Made by a program: the position numbers and the translations under genes. A DNA stretch of 45,553 nucleotides, taken from assembly GCA_902496775.1 (NCBI GenBank), contig CABVCF010000003.1:1-45553 (forward strand). The letters are read 5' to 3'. Position 1 is the first letter of the stretch. Each line of letters opens with the position of its first letter. This DNA is from an uncultured Collinsella sp. (lineage in GTDB: Bacteria; Actinomycetota; Coriobacteriia; Coriobacteriales; Coriobacteriaceae). Shown here piece by piece: positions 16,805-24,269 of this stretch. Under the pieces are notes generated by a model. That model was given only the letters and a program-made list of their open reading frames with translations. It had not been told where the DNA came from and made no database searches.

Positions 16805-18022
16805 ATGATGACGGCGGCATCCAACAATTCAATGCAACTTGAGGGAAAAACGATCCTGCTGGGCATTACCGGCGGAATCGCCGCCTATAAGTCGTGCAAT
16901 ATCGTGCGCCTGCTGCAAAAGCGCGGCGCGCGCGTCAAGGTCGTTATGAGCGAGCATGCCACCGAGTTTGTGGGGCCGCTCACCTTCCGCGCGCTCACCA
17001 ATGAGCCGGTCGCTGTTGGGCTATTCGACGACCCGTCTGACCCCATCCACCATATCTCGCTTGCGCAGGAGCCCGATCTAGTGGTCGTGGCGCCCGCGAC
17101 GTCCAATATCATCGCCAAGATGGCCAACGGCATCGCCGATGACCTTATTTCCACCACGCTGCTGGCAACGCCGCGACCCATCGTGATCGCGCCGGCCATG
17201 AACAATGGCATGTGGAAGGCGCCGGCGACGCAGGCCAACATGTCCACGCTGCGCGAGCGCGGTGTCCATGTGGTGGGACCCGGCAGCGGCTACCTTGCCT
17301 GCGGCGACGTGGACACGGGACGCATGAGCGAGCCCGAGGACATCGTCGAGGCTGTCTGTGAGGTGCTCAACCCCGCGCCTCAGGACCTGGCGGGCAAGCG
17401 CATCGTCATCACCGCCGGCCCCACGCACGAGCCGATCGACCCGGTGCGCTTCATCGGTAACCGGTCGTCGGGCAAGATGGGCATCGCCCTGGCGGGGGAG
17501 GCCGCACGCCGCGGTGCCGAAGTCACGCTCGTGTTGGGACCGACATCGCTCGATGTTCCCCGCGGTGTGGAGTGCGTACGCGTGCAGACCGCCGCAGAGA
17601 TGCTCCAGGCGGCACTGAGCGCCTTCCAGACGGCCGATGCGGCAATTTGTGCGGCCGCCGTCGCCGACTATACCCCGGCGGCCCCTGCCGACCATAAGCT
17701 CAAAAAGGCTAACGAGCGCCTGGATCGAATCGAGCTCGTCGAGACCGTTGACATCTTAGCCGAGCTCTCGCGCCAGAAGGGCGAACGATGCGTGATCGGA
17801 TTTGCGGCCGAGACCGATAACGTTGTCGAGTACGCCGAGCGCAAATTGACCCGCAAGGGCTGCGATGTAATTATCGCCAACGACGTCTCACGCACCGATT
17901 CGGGCTTTGGGACCGACACCAACAAGGCCTGGATCGTGAGTACAGTGGGTACGCAAGAACTTCCCGTGCTAACAAAACCCCAGCTCGCAGATACAATTTT
18001 GGACTTGCTTCAAAATTTATAA
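16805..18022 (+). CDS. coaBC: Bifunctional CoaBC (PPCDC/PPCS)
   Basis: 405 residues. CoaB joins cysteine to phosphopantothenate, CoaC decarboxylates the product on the way to coenzyme A. The N-terminal flavoprotein domain has GITGGIAAYK (20-29), catalytic His83, PAMN (Asn133) and the lid cysteine in GYLACGD (Cys166). The CoaB half has GPTHEPIDPVRFIGNRSSGK and a KKAN segment. AAGGAAG precedes ATG 16805; ATG 16808 is equally possible. It closes the plus-strand block; the tRNA-Pro promoter begins 8 nt later. Confidence 0.95.
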   Translation: MMTAASNNSMQLEGKTILLGITGGIAAYKSCNIVRLLQKRGARVKVVMSEHATEFVGPLTFRALTNEPVAVGLFDDPSDPIHHISLAQEPDLVVVAPATSNIIAKMANGIADDLISTTLLATPRPIVIAPAMNNGMWKAPATQANMSTLRERGVHVVGPGSGYLACGDVDTGRMSEPEDIVEAVCEVLNPAPQDLAGKRIVITAGPTHEPIDPVRFIGNRSSGKMGIALAGEAARRGAEVTLVLGPTSLDVPRGVECVRVQTAAEMLQAALSAFQTADAAICAAAVADYTPAAPADHKLKKANERLDRIELVETVDILAELSRQKGERCVIGFAAETDNVVEYAERKLTRKGCDVIIANDVSRTDSGFGTDTNKAWIVSTVGTQELPVLTKPQLADTILDLLQNL

Positions 18023-18030
18023 AAAAGTTC

Positions 18031-18060
18031 TTGCACAAGGCTAAAGTTTCGGGTTAATAT
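18031..18060 (+). promoter_or_regulatory. Promoter for tRNA-Pro
   Basis: TTGCAC (18031-18036), 18-bp spacer, TAATAT (18055-18060). The predicted start near 18067 leaves a short leader before the tRNA at 18103. Confidence 0.75.
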
Positions 18061-18102
18061 ACTACCTGTTGCGAGCGAGAGCAGAGCAACAAACAAAAAC
18101 TT

Positions 18103-18179
<77 letters not shown>

Positions 18180-18188
18180 GAAGTTTGC

Positions 18189-18219
18189 AGGTCAGACACC
18201 TAGTGCCTGACCTTTTTTT
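18189..18219 (+). terminator. Intrinsic terminator after tRNA-Pro
   Basis: AGGTCAG/CTGACCT outer stem with an inner CAC/GTG extension around CTA, then seven T residues (18213-18219). Confidence 0.85.
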
Positions 18220-18223
18220 ATGC

Positions 18224-18254
18224 TGGGTCACCAGATGGGTCACGAATGGGTCAC
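18224..18254 (+). repeat. Three TGGGTCAC direct repeats
   Basis: The octamer TGGGTCAC occurs at 18224-18231, 18236-18243 and 18247-18254, spaced 12 and 11 bp, one helical turn apart. It starts five bases after the tRNA terminator. Helically phased short repeats beside a tRNA resemble arm-type integrase sites left by an integrated element; this is inference. Confidence 0.6.
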
Positions 18255-18500
18255 CGGCTGTTTTTTTAGATGATAAAGACATGCCTTTCTACCTGCCGCG
18301 CCCAACCCGGATAGGTATCCGGCGGTGTCGAACGCCAGTTCATAGCCGTTCAGGGTCGCTTTGCCCAGCAGCACCGCGCCGGGGCAGCGGGTTTCAACTT
18401 GATGGATATCAAGGTTGCTACCGTACGCGAAGTTGATGATCGAGGGTGCAGTCTCGGGGTGACGGGCTGAGGCGTTGTTGCGCTTCTCGTTGTACTTCAT
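18240..18500 (-). pseudogene. Truncated gamma-glutamylcyclotransferase-like gene
   Basis: 86 residues. From about residue 22 the sequence FAYGSNLD, then GAVLLGKATLNGYELAF, matches the start of the AIG2/GGCT fold, where YGSNL forms the substrate-binding loop. The catalytic Glu and the rest of the roughly 130-residue fold are missing; after GYELAFDTAG the tail (GLGAAGRKACLYHL) looks unrelated. GAAAGGCG stands before ATG 18500, so the 5' end is intact while the 3' end is cut near 18300, next to the tRNA-side repeats. Best read as a gene remnant truncated at the island edge. Confidence 0.6.
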
Positions 18501-18849
18501 GGTTCACGCCTTTCGGTGTTGTGATGGGCTTCGGTCGCTCGAGCTGATTGCAGCATACAGTCTGAAGCCGAAAAGGCGTGAAAACCTGAGATTGTCATTT
18601 TAAGAAATAGAACGAAAAGGACGGCCATGCACGAAATCGCGCAGGCAGAAAGCGCTGTTCGAGGCGCATCCTGCGAAAGGATACCCGTTCAGAAGGGTTG
18701 TTGCCAGTTTTTATCGATTCGATTTTTTACGAGCGCACGAAGAGGTTGCGTTTAGAAAAACGCAAGGGCGGCTGTTTTGCCTGTAAGCAAACATGAAATC
18801 GGCCGCAGCGGTACCGCCTGGGAGGGCGGACGAGGGACTTGGCCGCAAC
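18501..18849. other. Gene-free stretch in island
   Basis: About 350 bp with no convincing gene. A 42-codon frame (18627-18755) has AAAGG before its ATG but no recognisable features. A 7-bp hairpin TTGCGTT/AACGCAA lies at 18746-18765 without a T-tract. Confidence 0.4.
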
Positions 18850-19812
18850 CTAATCCCCGGGTGCGGCTGCTACGCTCACTACTTGAGAATCGTAGACCGC
18901 CCAGTATGTTCCATCCAAGAGTCGCAACACGAAACAGCGGTCATCTTTGCCTATTTCGGCGGCGTTTACGCATTTCTGAAGATCGGCGTGGCGCGCGTAG
19001 CGGCCGACGAGCTTATCTCCATTTACAAGCACGACTTTAAGGTCGAGGCCCATCTTCTCGTACATGACAATGCGATCTAAAACGGACACCTCGCTTGAGT
19101 CGAAGTCGGGCCTTTGCCCACCGCGGCGAATCCCTCGTTCAGTCAATGCCCTGTCGATCCCGCCCTTTGCGTAGTCGCTCAGCTGGGAATAGATTCTGCC
19201 AGCGAGATCATCGGCCAAGACGCGCTCTGGGTCCCCGCCTGACCGTTCCGCTCGAAACTCGCCTAATGCCGACAGCATCAGGTACACCTCATGCAATCGC
19301 AGCGGCAGGAAGATCGGGTGAGCCGTCGACTTCAGGCCGCCGCGGCTTGTCGGCTCGGCCTTGATGTAGGAGTCGCCAAAACGCACGCCGCCTGCCAGGG
19401 CGCTCAGGCGTTTTTGCACCGCCGTGCGCGAGCAGCCCAGGTACGCGGCGATCGCTTGCTGGGTCATTCCCTTATGCGCCGCTTTGAGCAGCATGAGATT
19501 TGCCTCGTCCGTGCCTATGAACGATTTGTCCAAGTTGTAGTGGCGCTTTTTCAGGGCGCCGCCAATCTCGTTGCCCTTTTCGAACAGCTCGTGCACGCTC
19601 AGGAACAATTCATGGCGGCCGTTGCTTTGGGGGCCTTCCTCTGAGTTGGCATAATCTGCCAGCACCTTGCAAAACGAGCGATAGTTTTCGTCGGTGACGA
19701 AAATGGGCCACTGCATGTTGTGAAAGCGTGTGCCTTCACGTGTGTCGGCGAATTTCGCATACGCAGACTCAGGATCGCAACCGACCCTTTCCGCAATTTC
19801 CGCAACTCTCAT
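18850..19812 (-). CDS. Unknown helix-turn-helix protein
   Basis: 320 residues, start ATG 19812 with GGAAGGGA before it. A possible short HTH-like segment opens the protein (VAEIAERVGCDPESAYAKF), and a clearer HTH lies at about 115-139 (GMTQQAIAAYLGCSRTAVQK). The C-terminal part (about 250-320) reads like a small beta-rich domain (LVGRYARHADLQ, RCFVLRLLDGTYWAVYD). I do not recognise the family; it may be a Coriobacteriia-specific regulator. It is the only long intact gene between tRNA-Pro and the 7-beta-HSDH and points the same way, but about 690 bp of debris lie between them, so co-regulation is not shown. Confidence 0.7.
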   Translation of the reverse strand: MRVAEIAERVGCDPESAYAKFADTREGTRFHNMQWPIFVTDENYRSFCKVLADYANSEEGPQSNGRHELFLSVHELFEKGNEIGGALKKRHYNLDKSFIGTDEANLMLLKAAHKGMTQQAIAAYLGCSRTAVQKRLSALAGGVRFGDSYIKAEPTSRGGLKSTAHPIFLPLRLHEVYLMLSALGEFRAERSGGDPERVLADDLAGRIYSQLSDYAKGGIDRALTERGIRRGGQRPDFDSSEVSVLDRIVMYEKMGLDLKVVLVNGDKLVGRYARHADLQKCVNAAEIGKDDRCFVLRLLDGTYWAVYDSQVVSVAAAPGD

Positions 19813-20189
19813 GCCAATCCCTTCCGCAACCCAATCACACGCACGAAAAACCTATCAAGCCAGAAGATTGATGTGGCAAAAAAGAAGAAGAGGCATTACA
19901 CCCCTCCTTCCGGACAGCCTGTATCCCGGTTCCCTGCCTGCCAGTTCGCCCTCCCCGAAACCCTCGGGGCGCTATGGGGTCGAGCCCCTCCGCATGGAAA
20001 ATTCTATCGCGGCCATGCCCGCTATGCGTGTCACGCACACCACGCCAAACGTCAGGTTTACCAGCCGGGACTGAGCCCTCTTTCGAGAGCAGGGTTATAT
20101 TAGCATCTACAAACTCGAAAAACCCTGCCGCATTTGAGGAGTACCAAGAAAAAGGTCTACACCTTGAATATCAACCTCATCCGAACACC
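19813..20189. other. Gene-free stretch in island
   Basis: About 375 bp without a supportable gene. Several short open frames overlap, none with a good ribosome binding site or known motif. The mixed composition and closeness to the IS remnant suggest debris of inserted DNA. Confidence 0.4.
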
Positions 20190-20227
20190 TCCCGCATTCA
20201 TCCGAACAAGTACGGATGAATGCGGGA
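20190..20227. repeat. 15-bp perfect inverted repeat
   Basis: Arms 20190-20204 and 20213-20227 are perfectly complementary (core CCCGCATTCATCCG) around an 8-nt loop. Neither side has a T-tract, so it is not a simple terminator. The ATG at 20216 of the transposase fragment lies inside the right arm, which places the dyad at the end of an insertion element. ATCCGAACA also occurs twice here (from 20179 and from 20200). Confidence 0.65.
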
Positions 20228-20400
20228 ATCCGATACCCTGAGGGCCGGATCGGCCGAGCCACTGGGCACAAGCGGGTCACGGTCCAGAGGATGCCGGGGC
20301 GCGGGGTCCCGTGCGGGGAGATCGCGAGGGAGCCGGGCAGGTCGCCCTCGACGATGAGCGCAGAGATACCGTCGCGCCCACCCACGAAAAGAGGGTTCCC
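20216..20400 (+). pseudogene. IS30-type transposase N-terminal fragment
   Basis: The frame from ATG 20216 contains GEIAREPGRSPSTMSAEI, which follows the HTH pattern of IS30 transposases (eIA..LGRSpSTiSREi). The preceding segment is basic, as expected. No DDE catalytic domain follows: the frame runs into unrelated GC-rich sequence before the 7-beta-HSDH gene on the other strand. With the inverted repeat at 20190-20227 it marks a decayed insertion sequence beside the dehydrogenase. Confidence 0.5.
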
Positions 20401-20500
20401 TCGCAGGCGCCGCATCCGCACGCCCCCGCAAAGAAACCCTCGCACTCGCATCTCTACCTGCGAACCCGCACATGCCCTCGCGCACGCGCCGCGGCAGCCG

Positions 20501-21292
20501 CTAGTCGCGGTAGAACGAGCCCATGTAGCGGATGTACTCGTCCTCGGTGTGGTTGGCCTTCCAGTCGTGGACGGAGTCCTTGTTGCGCTGGCCGGCGATG
20601 ACGGAGAGCTCCTTACCCAGCTTCTCAAAGGCCTCGTCGACGCACTCCTCGGGGGTGAGGGCGATCTTCATGACGGCCTCGCCCTGCGGGCCGCCGGGGA
20701 GGTTGGACAGCAGGCTGGGGGTTAGGGTGGTGCCGAGGGTGATGACCTCGACGTCGACGCCGGTGCCCTCGCACTCGCAGGCCACGGCCTCGGTCATCTT
20801 GAGGATGAAGGCCTTGCCCGCGCCGTACTGGCCGTTCCAGGGGCTGGAGCTGATGCCGGTCATCGACGAGACGTTGATCACGGCGCCGCGGTCCTGGGCG
20901 GCAAAGATCCGCATGTAGTGGTGGAAGCACTTGAGGAAGGTCACGACGTTGACGTTGATCATGGCCTCGTGCTTCTCCCAGGGGGTGTCCTGGATCTTAC
21001 CGAAGCTGTGCAGGCAGGCCACGTAGCTCATGAAGCCCATGTCCAGGCCCTCGGTCGCGGCGAAGACGGTCTCGGCAGCGCCGGGCTGGCTAAAGTCGGC
21101 GCGCACGACCTTGGTCTCCACGCCGTAGGTCTCGCGGATCTCGCCTGCGAGCACGTTCAGCTTCTCCTCGCGACGGCCGACCATGACGACGTTCATGCCG
21201 CCGGCGGCGATCTTCTCGCAGAACGCCTTGCCGACGCCCTCGGTCGCGCCCAGGATCAGGCCCCACTCACCGTACTTCTCCCTCAGGTTCAT
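20501..21292 (-). CDS. NADP-dependent 7-beta-hydroxysteroid dehydrogenase
   Basis: 263 residues from ATG 21292 (AGAGGA upstream). The sequence matches, as far as I recall it, the crystallised 7-beta-HSDH of Collinsella aerofaciens. It interconverts 7-keto and 7-beta-hydroxy bile acids, so with a 7-alpha-HSDH it epimerises chenodeoxycholate to ursodeoxycholate. Short-chain dehydrogenase features: cofactor loop GATEGVGKAF (15-24), GRR at 39-41 of the NADP-selecting region, catalytic Ser143 (NVSSMTG), Tyr156 and Lys160 (YGAGK). An earlier in-frame ATG (21370) lacks support. It stands alone, flanked by IS30 debris and gene scraps, suggesting acquisition by transfer. No 7-alpha-HSDH, bile-salt hydrolase or transporter is in the window. 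Confidence 0.93.
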   Translation of the reverse strand: MNLREKYGEWGLILGATEGVGKAFCEKIAAGGMNVVMVGRREEKLNVLAGEIRETYGVETKVVRADFSQPGAAETVFAATEGLDMGFMSYVACLHSFGKIQDTPWEKHEAMINVNVVTFLKCFHHYMRIFAAQDRGAVINVSSMTGISSSPWNGQYGAGKAFILKMTEAVACECEGTGVDVEVITLGTTLTPSLLSNLPGGPQGEAVMKIALTPEECVDEAFEKLGKELSVIAGQRNKDSVHDWKANHTEDEYIRYMGSFYRD

Positions 21293-21645
21293 GCTGCATC
21301 CTCTCTCTCGATGCCCATGCGGGCACATCTCCTTTAGCGTGCGACCGCACAGCCGCACACGGTGCACCATTATGCGCTGAACAAGAGGGGAGCGTGTTCA
21401 CGACTTTGCGAACGAGCCCGTAACAACGATGAACGGTGTCGGTCTATCACCACGAAGAAACCCTTGCGGCATCGAGAGAGGAGGTACTGGCAGGTGGAAC
21501 CAAAAGGTGAACGCCGCCCTGGCGTGAGCGGCGTTCGGTGTGGTTTTACTCACCTTGCTAGCTGTTCACCAGGAGGGTATTGCGACCTCCGGTCGCCTTT
21601 GCTGTATCCCCTTGTGTGCCCATGTACAAAGGGATGCATCGCTAT
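21293..21645. other. Gene-free stretch upstream of 7-beta-HSDH
   Basis: About 350 bp. It must hold the 7-beta-HSDH promoter; on the minus strand CATAAT (21375-21370) could be a -10 box, but I see no matching -35. An AAAGGAG near 21333 is not followed by a supported start. No gene is convincing. Confidence 0.35.
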
Positions 21646-21753
21646 TCTGCGCCGGTGCTCGACGTCACCGCTTCGGTGGGCTCGGCAAATACGTTTCTCG
21701 CAATGTTCATGGTCGGCGTGATGCTCGATGTGCACATCGATGCCGAAGACCTG
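21646..21753 (+). pseudogene. AEC-type permease fragment (tentative)
   Basis: The frame reads SAPVLDVTASVGSANTFLAM followed by FMVGVMLDVHID, a hydrophobic pattern like the end of AEC-family (malate/auxin-type) permeases, where PL/FLAM...GMML precedes the last helix. No start codon context, and the frame continues into unrelated residues at 21753 where a hydrolase fragment begins in another frame. A short scrap only. Confidence 0.3.
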
Positions 21754-21991
21754 GGACCTCATGCGCCTCATCGACTACGTTGCGGCGCGCGGCGCGTGGA
21801 GTCTGCGCGAACTCGGCTGCGTCGGCTTTTCCGGCGGTGGCATGCAGACGCTCTACCTCGCTGCGCTCGACGAGCGCGTGCGCTGGGCGCTCATCAGCGG
21901 CTACCTCTACGGCGTGCGCGACGCGCTGCTCACCCTCAACAATAACTGTAGCTGCAACTACCAACATAGCCCTCGCGGCTACTTCCTGTGA
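21749..21991 (+). pseudogene. Alpha/beta hydrolase fragment
   Basis: The frame reads TWDLMRLIDYVAARG, then LGCVGFSGGGMQTLYLAALD and RVRWALISGY. GFSGGG is the nucleophile elbow (GxSxG) of alpha/beta hydrolases of the dienelactone-hydrolase/acetyl-esterase kind. Both the N-terminal strands and the acid/His part are missing; the frame stops at 21991 shortly after NNNCSCNY. It is a central slice of a gene about four times longer. Confidence 0.6.
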
Positions 21992-22075
21992 GAGTTTTTT
22001 GTTAAAGCAACGGCGCGAGAGTCCTCGTGGCACCCAGCAGCATCCTCCACATGTCTGGACTCTCTATGCTTACGC

Positions 22076-22104
22076 TGGATAGACATCGCCGGAACGGGTA
22101 TAGT
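22076..22104 (+). promoter_or_regulatory. Probable promoter for the phosphatidyltransferase gene
   Basis: TGGATA (22076-22081), 17-bp spacer, TATAGT (22099-22104), followed 36 nt later by the GTG start at 22141. The -35 box matches consensus at four of six positions. Confidence 0.5.
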
Positions 22105-22140
22105 ATCGAAAGTTTTGTCGTTAACCAGCGGGGGAGTCCT

Positions 22141-22845
22141 GTGGGCATCAAAAAGAAGATCAAAAAGGAGCTTATCGGCACTTCCGATTACCCGTCGAAT
22201 AAGATCTTTACGATCTCCAATTTCATTACCTTTACGCGCCTGGTCCTCACGCTCGTCTTCCTGTACCTGTTTGTGACGGACAACAACCGTGTCGTCGCCA
22301 TTGTCATCTATGCCATCGCGGCTTCCACCGACTGGATGGATGGCCAGATTGCCCGCATGACCAAGACGGTTTCGTGGCTCGGCAAAGTCATGGACCCCAT
22401 CTGCGACCGCGCGCTATTGTTTACCGGCGTACTGGGCCTGGTGGTCCGCGGCGAGCTGCCCATCTGGGTCTGCGTACTCATCATTGGTCGCGATATCTAT
22501 CTGGGTATCGGCACGCTCATCGTGCGCCACTACCACCGGCGCCCCATCGACGTCGTCTTTCCCGGCAAGATTGCCACGGCACTGCTCATGACCGGCTTCT
22601 CGCTCATGCTGCTTGGGTTCCCCGTCATCGACGGCTGGCATTTGCTGCCCGCCACGTTCACGGCATTCCCAGGCCTCAACGGTAGCTCGGTGCCCCTCGG
22701 CATCCTCTTTGTGTACGGCGGCGTCATCTTCTCCATGCTCACCGCCGTCATCTATTCCATTAAGGGAGGGGTGGCCATTAAACAGGCCATCGCGCATCCC
22801 GAGGACGAGGACACCGACTTTCTCAACCCCGAAATCGAAGACTGA
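22141..22845 (+). CDS. CDP-alcohol phosphatidyltransferase
   Basis: 234 residues from GTG 22141 (GGGGAG upstream); an earlier in-frame ATG (22027) would add an unlikely tail and overlap the promoter. The CDP-alcohol signature is complete: DGQIAR, eight residues, G, three, D, three, D (DGQIARMTKTVSWLGKVMDP and then CD). About six membrane spans follow a basic N-terminus (KKKIKKEL). It makes a phospholipid headgroup linkage, perhaps phosphatidylglycerol-phosphate or cardiolipin. A second, more PgsA-like gene is at 43133. In mycobacteria a similar gene (pgsA2) lies near garA and a MerR gene, as here. Confidence 0.88.
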   Translation: MGIKKKIKKELIGTSDYPSNKIFTISNFITFTRLVLTLVFLYLFVTDNNRVVAIVIYAIAASTDWMDGQIARMTKTVSWLGKVMDPICDRALLFTGVLGLVVRGELPIWVCVLIIGRDIYLGIGTLIVRHYHRRPIDVVFPGKIATALLMTGFSLMLLGFPVIDGWHLLPATFTAFPGLNGSSVPLGILFVYGGVIFSMLTAVIYSIKGGVAIKQAIAHPEDEDTDFLNPEIED

Positions 22846-22910
22846 TTCATTGGGGTATGATTACGTACGGTTCATTTTTTGCGGCACGTCCGCGTTAGAT
22901 AGGGGTTGTC

Positions 22911-23345
22911 ATGGACAACAAGGTTAACAATATGCCTCAGAACGATAAGACTGCGGACGCTACCTGCGTTTTCCGTGTTCCTTCGAGCGATGTCACCGTT
23001 CCCGACCTCATGGCCAACGTGCGGATCACCGCTCCGGTTCTGTCCATCGTCAAGGGCCCGCAGACCGGAGCTGCCTTTGAGCTCGAGGACGACGTGACCA
23101 CCATCGGCCGCGATCCCGCGAACGGTATCTTCCTCAACGACATGACCGTCTCGCGCAGCCACGCACGCATTATTCGTGAGGGCTTGGGCGCCCGTATTGA
23201 GGACCTGGGCTCGCTCAATGGCACCTGGGTTGACGGAGCCATCGTCAACGCGGCCCCGCTGCACGACGGCTCTTCCGTCCAGATCGGTACGTTTACGCTC
23301 ATCTACCACGAGAGCACGCCGGAGCGCATCGAAACCGGTGAGTAG
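22911..23345 (+). CDS. FHA-domain protein, GarA/OdhI-like
   Basis: 144 residues. The C-terminal FHA domain (about 45-140) has the phosphothreonine-binding residues in TIGRDPANGI, SRSHARI and LGSLNGTWVDG. The N-terminal segment DATCVFR (16-22) resembles the ETTSVFR motif of mycobacterial GarA and corynebacterial OdhI, where phosphorylation by Ser/Thr kinases makes the protein fold on itself and release 2-oxoglutarate dehydrogenase or glutamate dehydrogenase. Thr18 aligns with the PknB-type site; the other Thr is Ala here. The following MerR gene starts 3 nt after the stop, the same order as Rv1827-Rv1828. Confidence 0.88.
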   Translation: MDNKVNNMPQNDKTADATCVFRVPSSDVTVPDLMANVRITAPVLSIVKGPQTGAAFELEDDVTTIGRDPANGIFLNDMTVSRSHARIIREGLGARIEDLGSLNGTWVDGAIVNAAPLHDGSSVQIGTFTLIYHESTPERIETGE

Positions 23346-23348
23346 GGC

Positions 23349-24233
23349 ATGGCCGAACGCAACTATCTGAGTATCGGCCAAGTCGTCAACCTACTTCGAG
23401 GCGCATACCCCGATCTTTCGAACTCAAAAATTAGATTTCTAGAGGATGAGGGGCTCATTACCCCTCATCGTACGCCTAAGGGATACCGTCAGTACTCCAA
23501 GGAAGACGTTGACCGTCTCGAGGTCATCCTGCACCTGCAGAAGACCCGCTATATGCCGCTCAACGTCATTAAGCAGCGCTTGGAAAACGCAACGGACCTT
23601 TCCACTCTGGCTTACGAGGTGGGTCTTCTGTCCGATGTTCCGCTTAAGACGGAGCCCAAGGAAACCAAGCAAAAGCTGCATCCCATCGAGACCATTCCCG
23701 ACATGCTCGGCGTCGAGATTTCGTTTATCCGCTCCCTTGCCGAGAACGATCTAATCCGCATCATCAAGAGCCCGCAGAACCGAGAGCTCGTCGATGGCCG
23801 AGATTTCCCGATTATCCGTTACTGCTCGGAGCTGTCGCGCTTCCACATTGAGCCGCGCAACCTGCGTCAGTATGTATCGTCGGCAAATCGCGAGTCTTCG
23901 ATGTTTGAGCAGGTTCTCGTAAGCATGCTCGGAATGGATACCTCCGATGATGAGCGCGACGCCAAGCTCGAGCGCGCTTTTAAGAAGCTGCACGACCTCA
24001 CCGAGGGTGTGCACACCGCGTTACTTAAGAACCGTGTCTTTGAGTCGCTCAACGCCGTGGTCGAGGACGCTGACATCGATGCTCTCGATGAGGAGATCGC
24101 GCGTTCCGAATCCACCAAGGCTAAAAGCGATGCGACAAGCGTCCCCGCGGTTGCCGCGCACGACGAGTCGCTCGTGCAGCCGTCCAAGGTCGTCGTCCCC
24201 TCGCATAGCTCGTCTGCTAACACGGGCAAATAA
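23349..24233 (+). CDS. MerR-family transcriptional regulator (Rv1828-like)
   Basis: 294 residues. The MerR DNA-binding domain is N-terminal (about 6-75: LSIGQVVNLLR, KIRFLEDEGLITPHRTPKGYRQYSKEDV). The central part (FIRSLAENDLIRI, RELVDGRDF) and a Ser/Ala/Val-rich tail (about 255-294) follow. No metal-binding cysteines are evident. Coupled to the FHA gene, as in other actinobacteria, so a role in central carbon and nitrogen control is plausible but not shown. Confidence 0.88.
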   Translation: MAERNYLSIGQVVNLLRGAYPDLSNSKIRFLEDEGLITPHRTPKGYRQYSKEDVDRLEVILHLQKTRYMPLNVIKQRLENATDLSTLAYEVGLLSDVPLKTEPKETKQKLHPIETIPDMLGVEISFIRSLAENDLIRIIKSPQNRELVDGRDFPIIRYCSELSRFHIEPRNLRQYVSSANRESSMFEQVLVSMLGMDTSDDERDAKLERAFKKLHDLTEGVHTALLKNRVFESLNAVVEDADIDALDEEIARSESTKAKSDATSVPAVAAHDESLVQPSKVVVPSHSSSANTGK

Positions 24234-24269
24234 CCGCCGTTCACCCGGCAATCCATGAAAGGTCACGCC

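Noticed and set aside
18627..18755. A 42-codon frame with AAAGG before its ATG
   Set aside because: No recognisable features and no neighbour support; it ends inside a hairpin in decayed sequence.
20190..20227. The 15-bp dyad as a terminator for the 7-beta-HSDH gene or the HTH gene
   Set aside because: No T-tract on either strand, about 275 bp beyond the 7-beta-HSDH stop codon, and it overlaps the transposase fragment start.
22141..22845. Start of the phosphatidyltransferase at ATG 22027
   Set aside because: It would add 38 residues with no membrane or family character, and it lies upstream of the likely promoter at 22076-22104.
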